Origin: a bacterium
GTDB lineage: Bacteria > Elusimicrobiota > Elusimicrobia > UBA1565 > UBA9628
Direction: 5' to 3'
DNA: 64,000 bases
NCBI GenBank assembly: GCA_021799485.1
Contig: JAJZAK010000006.1
Location: forward strand, 27,857-91,856
In this document: in pieces, positions 35,023 through 42,102 of the stretch
How the letters are laid out: the number at the start of each line of letters is the position of its first letter
Position numbering within the stretch: position 1 is the stretch's first letter
Position numbers and translations under genes: made by a program
Notes under the pieces: generated by a model
Told to the model about the DNA's origin: nothing
What the model saw: the letters and a program-made list of their open reading frames with translations, nothing else
The model's database searches: none

Positions 35023-36150
35023 ATGCCGCAACGCGGCGCCGGGTTGCGCCTCCCCGCGCCGCAGATTCCCAAGCCGCCTTTCGGCCGCAAGCGCCATCCC
35101 TTCTTCATGTACGGGATGATCCGTTCTCAAGGCGAGGCGATCCGGCGGACTTTGCGTCCCATCGTTTCGCTTGAGGACAGGCTGCCCGAGCCCCCGCCGC
35201 GCGGCAAGACGATCCTGACGGGGATGGGGACATCATTTCATGCCGCCCTCGCGGCGGCGCGGGCGTTCAACGCCGTGCTGGGAGGCGACCGCGAGGCTCA
35301 AGCCGTGGCGGCCTTCGACCTCTGGGAAAATCCCGGCCTCGTCTCGGGGGTTTCGCTTGCGATCGCTTATTCGGAGTCCGCAACCACATGGATGACGCTG
35401 AGAGCCCTGGAGGCGTTTCATGGCCGCCGGATTCCGTCGATCCTGATCACCGCGGCGAAATCGGCGCCGGCGGCCAGGCGGCTGGCTCGAGTCCTGCCGA
35501 CAAGCGGGGCGCGCGAATCCTCCTGGACGCACACGGCCAGCATGACGGCGGCTCTCGCCGCGAGCTATGCCCTGATCGCCCGATGGGCCGGCCGGGGAAT
35601 CGCGGCGTTCGACCATCTCGCGCGGCTCCCCGTGGCTGTCGATGAGGCGGTGCGGGGTTTTGAGCGGCCGATGAAAGAGGCCGCGTCAGGTTTCCGGGGG
35701 GCGACCAAGGCCGTGCTGCTGGGGTCCTCTTTCGGAGAGCCGGTCGCCCGCGAGGGAGCCTTGAAGCTGCGCGAGGCGGCGGGTCTCGGCGTCGCCACAT
35801 GCGGCATCGAGGAGTTTTTGCACGGCTTTCTCCCGTCGGTGGACGCTCGGACCGTCGTGATGGCCGTCGCTGAGAGCCGCGCCCAACTCCTGCGCGCCCG
35901 TCAGGCCCTCGCCGCCGCGCGGCGGGTGCGGGCGCCAACCCTGCTCTTCGACGGGACGGGCGAGAGCGGACTCCGGGGGCCTCTGGAGCTCTCTTTGCCC
36001 GCCGTTTATGCGCCGTTTTCGGCGGCGGCGCACGTGGTTCCCTTTCAATGGCTTGCCTATTGGCTCGCCGTGGGCAAGGGGCGCAACCCGGACGTGATGG
36101 CGTTGGACCGCGGGCCGTACTTCGCGGCGCGCTCCTCCTTCGGGATTTAA
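35023..36150 (+). CDS. SIS-domain protein (GlmS-C-like sugar isomerase)
   Basis: 375 residues with two SIS (sugar isomerase) domains, like the GlmS isomerase half: TGMGTSFHAALAAARAFNAV near residue 66, LAIAYSESATTWMTLRAL, ESSWTHTASMTAALAASYAL, and VLLGSSFGEPVAREGALKLR and EEFLHGFLPSVDARTVVMAV. It lacks the Cys2 glutaminase domain, so it cannot do ammonia transfer. It may isomerise or deaminate amino sugars or be a regulator. It starts at ATG immediately after the carrier stop (TAAATG); a start at 35107 (MYGMIRSQ) is possible since the first 28 residues look unconserved. Confidence 0.8.
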   Translation: MPQRGAGLRLPAPQIPKPPFGRKRHPFFMYGMIRSQGEAIRRTLRPIVSLEDRLPEPPPRGKTILTGMGTSFHAALAAARAFNAVLGGDREAQAVAAFDLWENPGLVSGVSLAIAYSESATTWMTLRALEAFHGRRIPSILITAAKSAPAARRLARVLPTSGARESSWTHTASMTAALAASYALIARWAGRGIAAFDHLARLPVAVDEAVRGFERPMKEAASGFRGATKAVLLGSSFGEPVAREGALKLREAAGLGVATCGIEEFLHGFLPSVDARTVVMAVAESRAQLLRARQALAAARRVRAPTLLFDGTGESGLRGPLELSLPAVYAPFSAAAHVVPFQWLAYWLAVGKGRNPDVMALDRGPYFAARSSFGI

Positions 36151-36554
36151 CTGATCTCTTCCAAAACGACGCGGCCGTAGCGGCCGGTGGCTGGGAAGGG
36201 TTCCTTGTTGAGTCGGGGCTTCGTCTTCTCGATCAAGGCGCTCGCGATGTCGCGAAGGTCGTCGACGCTCTCGATGTCCGCGTAGGTCACATAGTCGAAG
36301 TAGACGTCCTTCGCGCTCGCGAAGAGATCGTCCTTCGTCGGAGCGAGCTCCCCCTTCAGGTGTTTCTCCAGGGCGTCAAAAACGGTCTGCGGCGAGGCCA
36401 GCCCCACGAAAAGAACGACGCCCTCTCCTTGGGGAGTGAAAGTCACGAACTCGTAGACGCCGGGCTTCTGCGGGGCGTGGTTCATGAGGGCGTCCGGTTT
36501 GAAGCGAAAGCATCGCTCGGACATCGCGATCTTGAAAGTCTTGGCGGCGGCCAT
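36147..36554 (-). CDS. Small protein with a GIY-YIG-like core
   Basis: 135 residues. The segment QKPGVYEFVTFTPQGEGVVL followed by FVGLAS and a helix ending in LEKH resembles the first motif of the GIY-YIG nuclease fold (PGVY...YVGKA...H). The second motif is Phe-Val-Gly rather than Tyr-Ile-Gly, and the conserved catalytic Arg of the next helix is not seen. If it is this fold, it may be inactive or only DNA-binding. It starts 1 base after the chlorite-dismutase family gene stops on the same strand, so they are co-transcribed. Weak assignment. Confidence 0.6.
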   Translation of the reverse strand: MAAAKTFKIAMSERCFRFKPDALMNHAPQKPGVYEFVTFTPQGEGVVLFVGLASPQTVFDALEKHLKGELAPTKDDLFASAKDVYFDYVTYADIESVDDLRDIASALIEKTKPRLNKEPFPATGRYGRVVLEEIS

Positions 36555-36555
36555 G

Positions 36556-37326
36556 TCATTTCCTCCTTGTGCCGTCGGCGGACGGGGCTTGCCATAGGGC
36601 CCGGCCTACGAAGAAGGGCCCCATTTTCTCGATGTAGCGCGAGGTCTGGATGGTCTTTCTCATCGCGGCGACAAGGGCCGAGAGGGGATGGAGCGCCGCG
36701 CCGACAATGCCGATCGTAAAATCGTTGTCGTGCTTGTCGAGGCCCGCCGAGGCAAGACGGATGTCCGAGGCGAAGCCGGATTCGCCGAATTGGCGGCCAA
36801 GCGCTCCATGCTCCCGCAGGACCTGCCCTTGCTCCTGCGGCGAAAGCCGGGAGAAGGCGCCCGTCCGGCGCAGCGGATACCAGAGAGCCCAGGGCGTTCG
36901 AGGGTCGAGAACGATCCGGGGCGCGCGGGCGAGGAGGTGGTCCTGGAGATCGGGCTCGTAGCCCGTGGAATAGGTGCGTCCCAGCATCGCGAACTCGGGC
37001 TTCGCGCCGAGCTTGGAAAACGGCGGCCGGCCGAGGAGCCGGCGCAGCGGGCCCGCGAAAAATTCCGGGTCCTCGCTCATCGCGAGAAGCCCTACGCCCC
37101 GCGGGTCGTTGAGCTCGGCGTAGAGGACTCCCTGGACTCCGGACCTTTTCAAGGCAGGGACCAGCGGTCCGGCGTCCGTGCAGCCGCCGAAGGCCTGTAG
37201 GGAGATGAAGAGCCGGCGATTCAGAGATTGCGGCGCGCCGCCTCGAGGCGCGCCCTTCTCGCTCAAGTCAAGAGCCGTCGGGGCGGGAGGCGCCGAAGGC
37301 TCGGAAGCGGCCGAATCGGGCGTCAA
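36556..37326 (-). CDS. Chlorite dismutase-family heme protein (HemQ-like)
   Basis: 256 residues with a Pro/Ala/Ser-rich first 35 residues. The C-terminal half has the family's alpha-beta pattern: WYPLRRTGAFSRLSPQEQ with the catalytic Tyr, LREHGALGRQFG with the proximal heme His, and KTIQTSRYIEKMGPFFVGR. HemQ decarboxylates coproheme to heme; chlorite dismutases detoxify chlorite. The typical Lys after the Tyr is Arg here. I cannot choose between those functions; the neighbours do not include heme genes. It lies between the PEBP and GIY-YIG-like genes, with gaps of 1 base. Confidence 0.8.
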   Translation of the reverse strand: MTPDSAASEPSAPPAPTALDLSEKGAPRGGAPQSLNRRLFISLQAFGGCTDAGPLVPALKRSGVQGVLYAELNDPRGVGLLAMSEDPEFFAGPLRRLLGRPPFSKLGAKPEFAMLGRTYSTGYEPDLQDHLLARAPRIVLDPRTPWALWYPLRRTGAFSRLSPQEQGQVLREHGALGRQFGESGFASDIRLASAGLDKHDNDFTIGIVGAALHPLSALVAAMRKTIQTSRYIEKMGPFFVGRALWQAPSADGTRRK

Positions 37327-37327
37327 A

Positions 37328-37921
37328 TCAGCGCTGGTAGGTCCCGATGAGCTGGGCTTCGGCGAGAATATGCCCCTTCATCGCTTTCATCAGGGCCGAC
37401 TTCGTCAGGCGCGGAGACGACAGCGCCTCGTCGAGAGCGTAAAGCTTGAAGAAATAGCGGTGCGGGAGTCCCGGAGGAGGCAGGGGGCCGCCGTAGCCGA
37501 TGCGGTTGCAAGGGAATTGGGAGTTGCCCTCGACGCCCCAGGCCAGCCCCTGCAAGGCTCCATCCGGCAGCTTCTCCTTGGACCTTGAGGCGTTCTCCGG
37601 AAGCCCCGAAGTCTTGGCGGGGATATTGTAAAGGACCCAGTGAATCCAGGTTCCCATCGGGGCGTCGGGGTCGTCGACGATGAGGGCGAGGCTTTTCGCC
37701 TTCGAAGGGACTCCGGACCAGGCGAGCGGCGGAGAGACGTCGTCTCCCTCGCCGGTGAACTTTTTGGGGATCGGTTGGGCGTCTTGGAACGCGGTGCTCG
37801 TTAGATTCATGGGTGGTCGGACCTTCCTAGGAGGAGATGTTCTGGCCTCGACGGCGCGAAGGCAGAGAAAGGAGACGGCGGCGATGACGGCGGCCGGCAA
37901 GGCTTTTTTCATGAGACGCAT
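37328..37921 (-). CDS. PEBP / YbhB-family phosphatidylethanolamine-binding-like protein, exported
   Basis: 197 residues. An N-terminal leader MRLMKKALPAAVIAAVSFLC suggests export. The body has the YbhB/PEBP motifs FTGEGDDVSPPLAWSGVP, ALIVDDPDAPMGTWIHWVLY (DPDAP and HW), and a Gly/Pro-rich RIGYGGPLPPPGLPHRYFFK, then ALDEAL. Function of bacterial YbhB is unclear. The ATG at 37921 is 4 bases after the tatD stop; 37912 is an alternative. It is followed 1 base later by the Cld-family gene. Confidence 0.9.
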   Translation of the reverse strand: MRLMKKALPAAVIAAVSFLCLRAVEARTSPPRKVRPPMNLTSTAFQDAQPIPKKFTGEGDDVSPPLAWSGVPSKAKSLALIVDDPDAPMGTWIHWVLYNIPAKTSGLPENASRSKEKLPDGALQGLAWGVEGNSQFPCNRIGYGGPLPPPGLPHRYFFKLYALDEALSSPRLTKSALMKAMKGHILAEAQLIGTYQR

Positions 37922-37925
37922 TGAA

Positions 37926-38729
37926 CTAAATTCCCGGCCTCCGGGAAAACAAGGCGATGGCGTTGTCCATCGCGGCGCGCGCCAGCTCCTCAAGCGGGAG
38001 GCCCAGCGTTTCCGCGAGTCTCGCGGCGATCTCGGGAATGGCGCGCGGCTCGTTTCTTTGGCCGCGGCTCGACTGGGGAGGAAGAAAGGGGGAATCGGTT
38101 TCCAAGACAAGAACCGACGGCCCCGCCGCCTTGAGGGCCGCGCGCAGCCCCTCGTTTTTGGGATAGGTGACCGGGCCGTCGACGCCGAGCGCGAAGCCGA
38201 GCCCGGCGAGCTCCACGGCCTGATCGGCGTTGCCGGTGAAGCAATGAACGACTCCCCAGAATCCTCCTCTTTCGGGGCGCGAGGGGTAGAGATTCCGGAG
38301 GGCGGCGAGGGCGTCCGGGAAAGCCTCCCGGCAGTGGATGACCGCGGGCTTCTCGATCGCGCGGGCGGCGTCGAGGAGCCTTTCGAAGACCGGCAATTGG
38401 ATCTCTCGGGGGGCCGAGCCCTTGGCATAGTCAAGTCCGATTTCGCCCACGGCGACGACCTCCGGAAGCTTGGCATGGGATTTGAGATCATCGAGAAGCT
38501 CCGTTGAAAAATCGGCGGCATGGTAGGGATGCAGCCCAAGGGCGCAGGCAAACGTGACGCCGTCGTGCGGCTGGCGGCAGAGCTTGAGAGCCAGATCCCA
38601 CTCGGCGGGGCCATCCGCGATCTCGGCGATGCGCGTCACGCCCGCCTCCCGGGCGCGCCGGACAACCTCGGCTCTGTCGGAGGAGAATCTCTCGTCCGCG
38701 AGATGGGCGTGGGTATCGAAATATTCCAT
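37926..38729 (-). CDS. tatD: TatD-family metal-dependent DNase
   Basis: 267 residues from the ATG at 38729. It begins MEYFDTHAHLADERFSSDRA with the metal-binding HxH, then VVAVGEIGLDYAKG (Glu and Asp ligands), PAVIHCREAF, VHCFTGNADQAVELAGLG and VLETDSPFLPPQ. TatD is a 3'-5' exonuclease/deoxyribonuclease used in DNA repair and turnover. The longer frame from 38882 adds an Ala-rich stretch that is unlikely to be real. Confidence 0.94.
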   Translation of the reverse strand: MEYFDTHAHLADERFSSDRAEVVRRAREAGVTRIAEIADGPAEWDLALKLCRQPHDGVTFACALGLHPYHAADFSTELLDDLKSHAKLPEVVAVGEIGLDYAKGSAPREIQLPVFERLLDAARAIEKPAVIHCREAFPDALAALRNLYPSRPERGGFWGVVHCFTGNADQAVELAGLGFALGVDGPVTYPKNEGLRAALKAAGPSVLVLETDSPFLPPQSSRGQRNEPRAIPEIAARLAETLGLPLEELARAAMDNAIALFSRRPGI

Positions 38730-38782
38730 CGAGAGGAGAGCCGAGCCCGCGACAGCCGCCGCTGCCGCTGTGGCCGCCGCCG

Positions 38783-38802
38783 CGTAAATATTAGAATTTA
38801 CG
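38783..38802. promoter_or_regulatory. Inverted repeat between tatD and ispE
   Basis: CGTAAAT (38783-38789) and ATTTACG (38796-38802) are an exact 7-bp inverted repeat with a 6-base spacer. It lies 5 bases before the ispE ATG and 53 bases from the tatD start, in their 78-base divergent gap, so could be an operator. A TAGAAT stretch (38792-38797) inside it might be a -10 for ispE. Confidence 0.45.
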
Positions 38803-38807
38803 GAACC

Positions 38808-39701
38808 ATGATTCGCGTCCAGTGCCCGGCGAAGATCAACCTCTTTCTTGAAATCACCGGCCGTCGCAAGGACGGCTACCATAATCTCGCCTCGTTGATG
38901 GGCAAGATCAATCTCTACGACGTGCTGGAGTTCGCCGTCGGGGAGGACGGCCAGGCGTCGCTTGAGATCGAAAGAAAGGAGGGGGGCGTCCCTCTCTCGG
39001 CCGGCCCCGACAATCTTGTCCTAAGGGCCATCGAGGCTTTTCGAGAGGCCTTCGGCGTCGCGCGCGGCGTGCGCGCCAAGCTCATCAAGCGCATTCCGGT
39101 AGGAGCGGGGCTCGGCGGCGGCTCCTCGGACGCGGGCGGGACCTTGGCGGGCCTGGTGAAGCTGTTCCGCATGAAGCTCGACGCCGCCGGACGCAAGACG
39201 TTGGCCGCGGTCGCGAAATCGCTCGGCGCCGATGTGCCTTTTTTTCTTCATCCCTCGCCGTGGTGCCTGGCTCGCGGTATCGGCGAGAAGCTCAAGCCCG
39301 TCGCGTTCAAGGATCACCTTCCCTATTTGATCGTGGTCTATCCGGGATTTCCCGTCTCGACGTCCGAGGCGTACAAGAATCTCGCGCTTCCCCGCCGGGC
39401 CGACGTGTTGACAAGGCTTGGCCAGCTTGATAGACTGATAAACCGCCTCAAACGGGGGGAACCCCTCGACGCGTGGAAGGATCTTCTCTTCAACCGGCTG
39501 GAGGAATCGTCGTTGCCCGCTCTCGACAAGGTGTCATGGATGCGTTCCCTGTTGGGCCGCTTGGGCCTGCGCGGAGTTAGGATGTCCGGCTCCGGGTCCA
39601 CGGCTTTCGGCTTCGTCCATTCGCGAGCGGCCGGCGAGATCTGCTTAAAGAAGATCAAAGCTTATTCTTGGGAAGCGCACGTGACATCTTTTTGCGCGTA
39701 A
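38808..39701 (+). CDS. ispE: 4-diphosphocytidyl-2-C-methyl-D-erythritol kinase
   Basis: 297 residues. GHMP-kinase motifs: PAKINLFLEITGRRKDGYHN at the N-terminus, PVGAGLGGGSSDAGGTLAGL (ATP loop) and SLGADVPFFLHPSPWCLARG. C-terminal VRMSGSGSTAFGFV closes the family set. IspE acts in the MEP pathway of isoprenoid synthesis. The ATG at 38808 has a GGAA stretch just before it; the longer reading frame starting at 38520 runs antisense to tatD and is not coding. Confidence 0.95.
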   Translation: MIRVQCPAKINLFLEITGRRKDGYHNLASLMGKINLYDVLEFAVGEDGQASLEIERKEGGVPLSAGPDNLVLRAIEAFREAFGVARGVRAKLIKRIPVGAGLGGGSSDAGGTLAGLVKLFRMKLDAAGRKTLAAVAKSLGADVPFFLHPSPWCLARGIGEKLKPVAFKDHLPYLIVVYPGFPVSTSEAYKNLALPRRADVLTRLGQLDRLINRLKRGEPLDAWKDLLFNRLEESSLPALDKVSWMRSLLGRLGLRGVRMSGSGSTAFGFVHSRAAGEICLKKIKAYSWEAHVTSFCA

Positions 39702-39733
39702 ACAGCATCGATCGACAGCGCTGAGGTTCCGCC

Positions 39734-40039
39734 ATGGAAATCACGGAGATTCGGGTCCACCTGAGGGGAGAGGACAAGCTTAAGGCCTTCGCCACCGTCA
39801 CCTTCGACGCCTGTTTCGTCGTTCGGAACTTGAAGATCATCTCGGGCGCGAAGGGGCTGATTTTGTGCATGCCGTCCCGCAAGCAGCCGGACGGCACCTA
39901 CCGCGACATCGCGCACCCGATCAATCCGGAGTTTCGCAAGGTCCTCGAGGACCGGATCTTCGCGACTTATGAGGAAGAGATCAGGCGCCAGGGCCCGGTC
40001 CCTATTTCCCGGTCTTCATCCGACGACGACGGGGAATAG
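39734..40039 (+). CDS. spoVG: SpoVG-family RNA/DNA-binding regulator
   Basis: 101 residues. MEITEIRVHLRGEDKLKAFA, then TVTFDACFVVRNLKIISGAK and PSRKQPDGTYRDIAHPI, then EDRIFATYEEEIRRQ are the continuous SpoVG pattern. SpoVG binds nucleic acid and regulates diverse processes in spore-formers and other bacteria. It follows ispE by 32 bases, an order also known in Firmicutes near ispE. No sporulation genes are in the window. Confidence 0.94.
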   Translation: MEITEIRVHLRGEDKLKAFATVTFDACFVVRNLKIISGAKGLILCMPSRKQPDGTYRDIAHPINPEFRKVLEDRIFATYEEEIRRQGPVPISRSSSDDDGE

Positions 40040-40217
40040 CCCAGTTTGTCGCCGAGCGCGCCCCATGCGGCCGAGTAACGCCGCTTTACGGGCCATGTGG
40101 ACACTCGAATGCCACCTGGAAATGGCCTTAAACTAAAGCCGCTGGAGAATTTTCGTAGCCCATGAGAAGGGCGCCTTCGCCTGGGTCGAGCGGAATAAAA
40201 CGCGGCGGAATCGGCAA
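40040..40217. other. Noncoding stretch between spoVG and the ArsR operator
   Basis: About 180 bases follow the spoVG stop without a convincing gene. A minus-strand open frame (39967-40224) is short and of low-complexity content (Arg/Ser/Pro), with no motif. I see no long U-tract terminator. The part may be a degenerate remnant, but no relative could be recognised. Confidence 0.4.
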
Positions 40218-40260
40218 TTGACACGGCCCATCCTTCATGCTATTTTGATTATATAATCAA
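40218..40260 (+). promoter_or_regulatory. Promoter with 16-bp perfect palindromic operator
   Basis: TTGACA (40218-40223) and TATTTT (40241-40246) are 17 bases apart, a usable sigma-70 promoter. The palindrome TTGATTATATAATCAA spans 40245-40260 and overlaps the -10. It lies 11 bases before the ArsR gene, as expected for autorepression. A TATAAT also lies inside the palindrome, but its -35 spacing does not fit. Confidence 0.7.
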
Positions 40261-40271
40261 TTAGCGACGTC

Positions 40272-40607
40272 ATGTCCAACAATCAAGAACTCGTCTTTAA
40301 GATCAAGGCGGACTTCCTCAAGGCGCTCGCGCACCCTGTCCGACTCCAGATCATCGAGCGCCTGAAGAACAAGGAAGCTTCCGTCGGCGAGATGGTCAAG
40401 GAACTGGGCGTCGAACAGTCAGGCCTTTCGAAGCATCTGGCCATCCTGCGCCAAGCCGGCATCCTGACCTCGCGCCAGGAGAAGGTCACCGTCTATTATT
40501 CGGTCCGGGACAAGGACATCTTCCATGTGCTCCGCCCGATCGCGGAGATCCTGCGAAAGAAGCTCAGCGAGACGAATGAGATGCTCGCGCGCCTGGGGAA
40601 GCCGTGA
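40272..40607 (+). CDS. ArsR-family winged-helix repressor
   Basis: 111 residues. Helix-turn-helix segment SVGEMVKELGVEQSGLSKHL with wing SRQEKVTVYYSVRDKDIFHV, flanked by helices KADFLKALAHPVRLQIIERL and a C-terminal ILRKKLSETNEMLARLG. The protein has no cysteine at all, so it does not use the Cys metal sites of ArsR/SmtB sensors; it may sense something else or use other residues. It sits behind a palindromic operator and is followed by a small HTH protein. Confidence 0.92.
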   Translation: MSNNQELVFKIKADFLKALAHPVRLQIIERLKNKEASVGEMVKELGVEQSGLSKHLAILRQAGILTSRQEKVTVYYSVRDKDIFHVLRPIAEILRKKLSETNEMLARLGKP

Positions 40608-40742
40608 ATATTTTTTTGCCGTCAATATGAATAAATAATCCTATAAGCATAAAGTAGAGCGTCTTCGAGCCCGGACGGAGGCTCTGTCCGGGGCGGCGGC
40701 GACGGCCCGTCGTTCGCTTCGATCCGGAGGAGCGCCGCTGAC

Positions 40743-40940
40743 ATGCACAAGCAAATGGAAAAAACGATGGACGTCGTTGTGACCAGCAAGGAAGTTCTCC
40801 AGATTCTCGGGATCAGAAAGGGAACATTGATCTCCTTGGAGAAGGCCGCCAAGGTGCGTCATGTCGCGGGCCGCTCCGGCTACACCGACGAGGAATTCAA
40901 GCGCCTGGTGGCCAGGCTCCGGCGGATATTAGCGCGTTAA
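40743..40940 (+). CDS. Small helix-turn-helix protein (MerR/excisionase-like)
   Basis: 65 residues from MHKQMEKTMDVVVTSKEVLQ. The core SKEVLQILGIRKGTLISLEK, then RSGYTDEEFKRLVARLRRIL, looks like a single MerR-type winged HTH. An inner start at 40758 (MEKTMDVV) is possible. GGAGGAG upstream (about 40724-40730) is an SD-like site. It lies 135 bases after the ArsR gene; common control is possible. Confidence 0.6.
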   Translation: MHKQMEKTMDVVVTSKEVLQILGIRKGTLISLEKAAKVRHVAGRSGYTDEEFKRLVARLRRILAR

Positions 40941-41030
40941 GATTGCCCGTCCGCATGCCGCAACGGGCGCTTGTTCTCCTAGGCCCCGTCCCGCCAAGAT
41001 TCCGTCTGTCGTGGAGCTTCGCCCGGGGCC

Positions 41031-41267
41031 TCAGGAGCCGCCCAAAAGCGTCACGATCTTGCTCGGCGCGTTGGAGCCTTTGATGATGCGCAGGCGCTTG
41101 GGATCGATGCCGAGGTGCCGGCCGAGCAGGGCGAGCACGGATTGATTGGCGCGGCCCTGCTTCGGTTTGGCGCGCACCCGGGCCGAAAAGGCGTTGGGCC
41201 CTACGCAGACGAGCAGGTCGCGCTTGTCCCCGGCGCGCACCTTAACGCGCCACAGCGTCGCGGCCAT
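41031..41267 (-). CDS. DUF167 (YggU) family protein
   Basis: 78 residues from the ATG at 41267. MAATLWRVKVRAGDKRDLLV, then AKPKQGRANQSVLALLGRHL and IIKGSNAPSKIVTL are the DUF167 core. Function is unknown; it is common in bacteria. Its start lies inside the 3' end of the ferredoxin-small-subunit gene (overlap 26 bases), so it is probably co-transcribed with the Ehr cluster as its last gene. An alternative start at 41291 adds 8 residues. Confidence 0.88.
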   Translation of the reverse strand: MAATLWRVKVRAGDKRDLLVCVGPNAFSARVRAKPKQGRANQSVLALLGRHLGIDPKRLRIIKGSNAPSKIVTLLGGS

Positions 41268-42087
41268 TCTCCGTTCCCTCGCCCCTTTCATTCGATGCCT
41301 TCTGGACGCGGCTTTCCTTAAGCTTTCCGAGAGGCCTCAGCATCCCGTCCAAGATGGTGACGGGATGCGGCGGGCAGCCCGGGATGAAGAGATCGACGGG
41401 CACAACCGAGGCGGCCCCGCCCAGGTGGTCCTCCGAGCCGATGAACGGCCCGCCGCTGATGCCGCAGGCGCCGACGGCGATGACGATGCGCGGAGGCGGG
41501 ACGGCTTCGTAGGCGATGCGCAGCGCCGCGCTCATGTTCCGCGTCACCGGCCCGGTGACCACGAGCCCGTCCGCGTGGCGCGGCGAGGCCACGAACTGAA
41601 TGCCGAAGCGCCCCAGGTCGAAGACGACGTTGCCGAGCGCCGTCAGTTCCGCCTCGCAGGCGCTGCAGCCGCCCGCGCTCACCTGGCGCAGCTTGAGGGA
41701 GCGTCCGAAGAGGCGGCGCATCTCCTCTCCCAGGGACTCGGCCAGCCTGGCCTCGTCCGAGGTCACCAGCAGGTCCTCGCGTCGTCCGGCCGCCAATCGG
41801 TGGTCCTTGGTGAAGGCGACGGCACCCTCGGGACAGGCCGCCGTGCACTCGGCGCAAAAGAGGCAGCGGCCCAGGTCGAGGGCGAGAAGGCCCTTCTTAT
41901 CGCCGGGTTGGCGCCGCTCGATCGCCCCCGTGGGACAGGCGTCGATGCAGGCCGCGCAGCCTGCGGCGCAAAGCTCGGGCCTGAGGGCCGGCCGTCCCCG
42001 GAAGCGTTCCGGAAGGCCGGGGTCCTCGCCGGGGAACCGCGATGTCCGGTAGCCTTGCTTGATTCGGTTCTTGAGGATGTCGATCAT
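41242..42087 (-). CDS. Fused ferredoxin / hydrogenase-small-subunit-like Ehr protein
   Basis: 281 residues with two parts. Residues about 37-95 hold two 4Fe-4S ferredoxin motifs (CAAGCAACIDACPTG, with x3 between the first two Cys, and CLFCAECTAACPEG). Residues about 125-265 are a NuoB/HycG-type small subunit: AGGCSACEAELTALGN, VTRNMSAALRIAY, VGACGISGG and IPGCPPHPVTILDGML, so all four Cys of the proximal cluster are present. In HycF and HycG of E. coli these are separate proteins; here they are fused. It is likely the soluble electron-carrying arm of the complex. Starts 15 bases after the large subunit ends. Confidence 0.9.
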   Translation of the reverse strand: MIDILKNRIKQGYRTSRFPGEDPGLPERFRGRPALRPELCAAGCAACIDACPTGAIERRQPGDKKGLLALDLGRCLFCAECTAACPEGAVAFTKDHRLAAGRREDLLVTSDEARLAESLGEEMRRLFGRSLKLRQVSAGGCSACEAELTALGNVVFDLGRFGIQFVASPRHADGLVVTGPVTRNMSAALRIAYEAVPPPRIVIAVGACGISGGPFIGSEDHLGGAASVVPVDLFIPGCPPHPVTILDGMLRPLGKLKESRVQKASNERGEGTENGRDAVAR

Positions 42088-42102
42088 TGGCGTTGGTCCG
42101 TG

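Noticed and set aside
36147..36554. Active GIY-YIG nuclease
   Set aside because: The Tyr-Ile-Gly motif is FVG and the usual Arg and Glu catalytic residues are not recognisable, so nuclease activity is not claimed.
38752..38784. GCC/GCT-rich microsatellite as functional element near tatD
   Set aside because: It is in a short GC-rich stretch before tatD and may simply reflect base composition; copies are imperfect.
39967..40224. Minus-strand 85-codon frame between spoVG and ArsR
   Set aside because: Overlaps the spoVG end, low-complexity Arg/Ser/Pro composition, no SD and no motif.
40272..40607. Arsenic or zinc sensor (ArsR/SmtB) with metal-site cysteines
   Set aside because: The protein contains no Cys; no arsenic resistance genes are adjacent.
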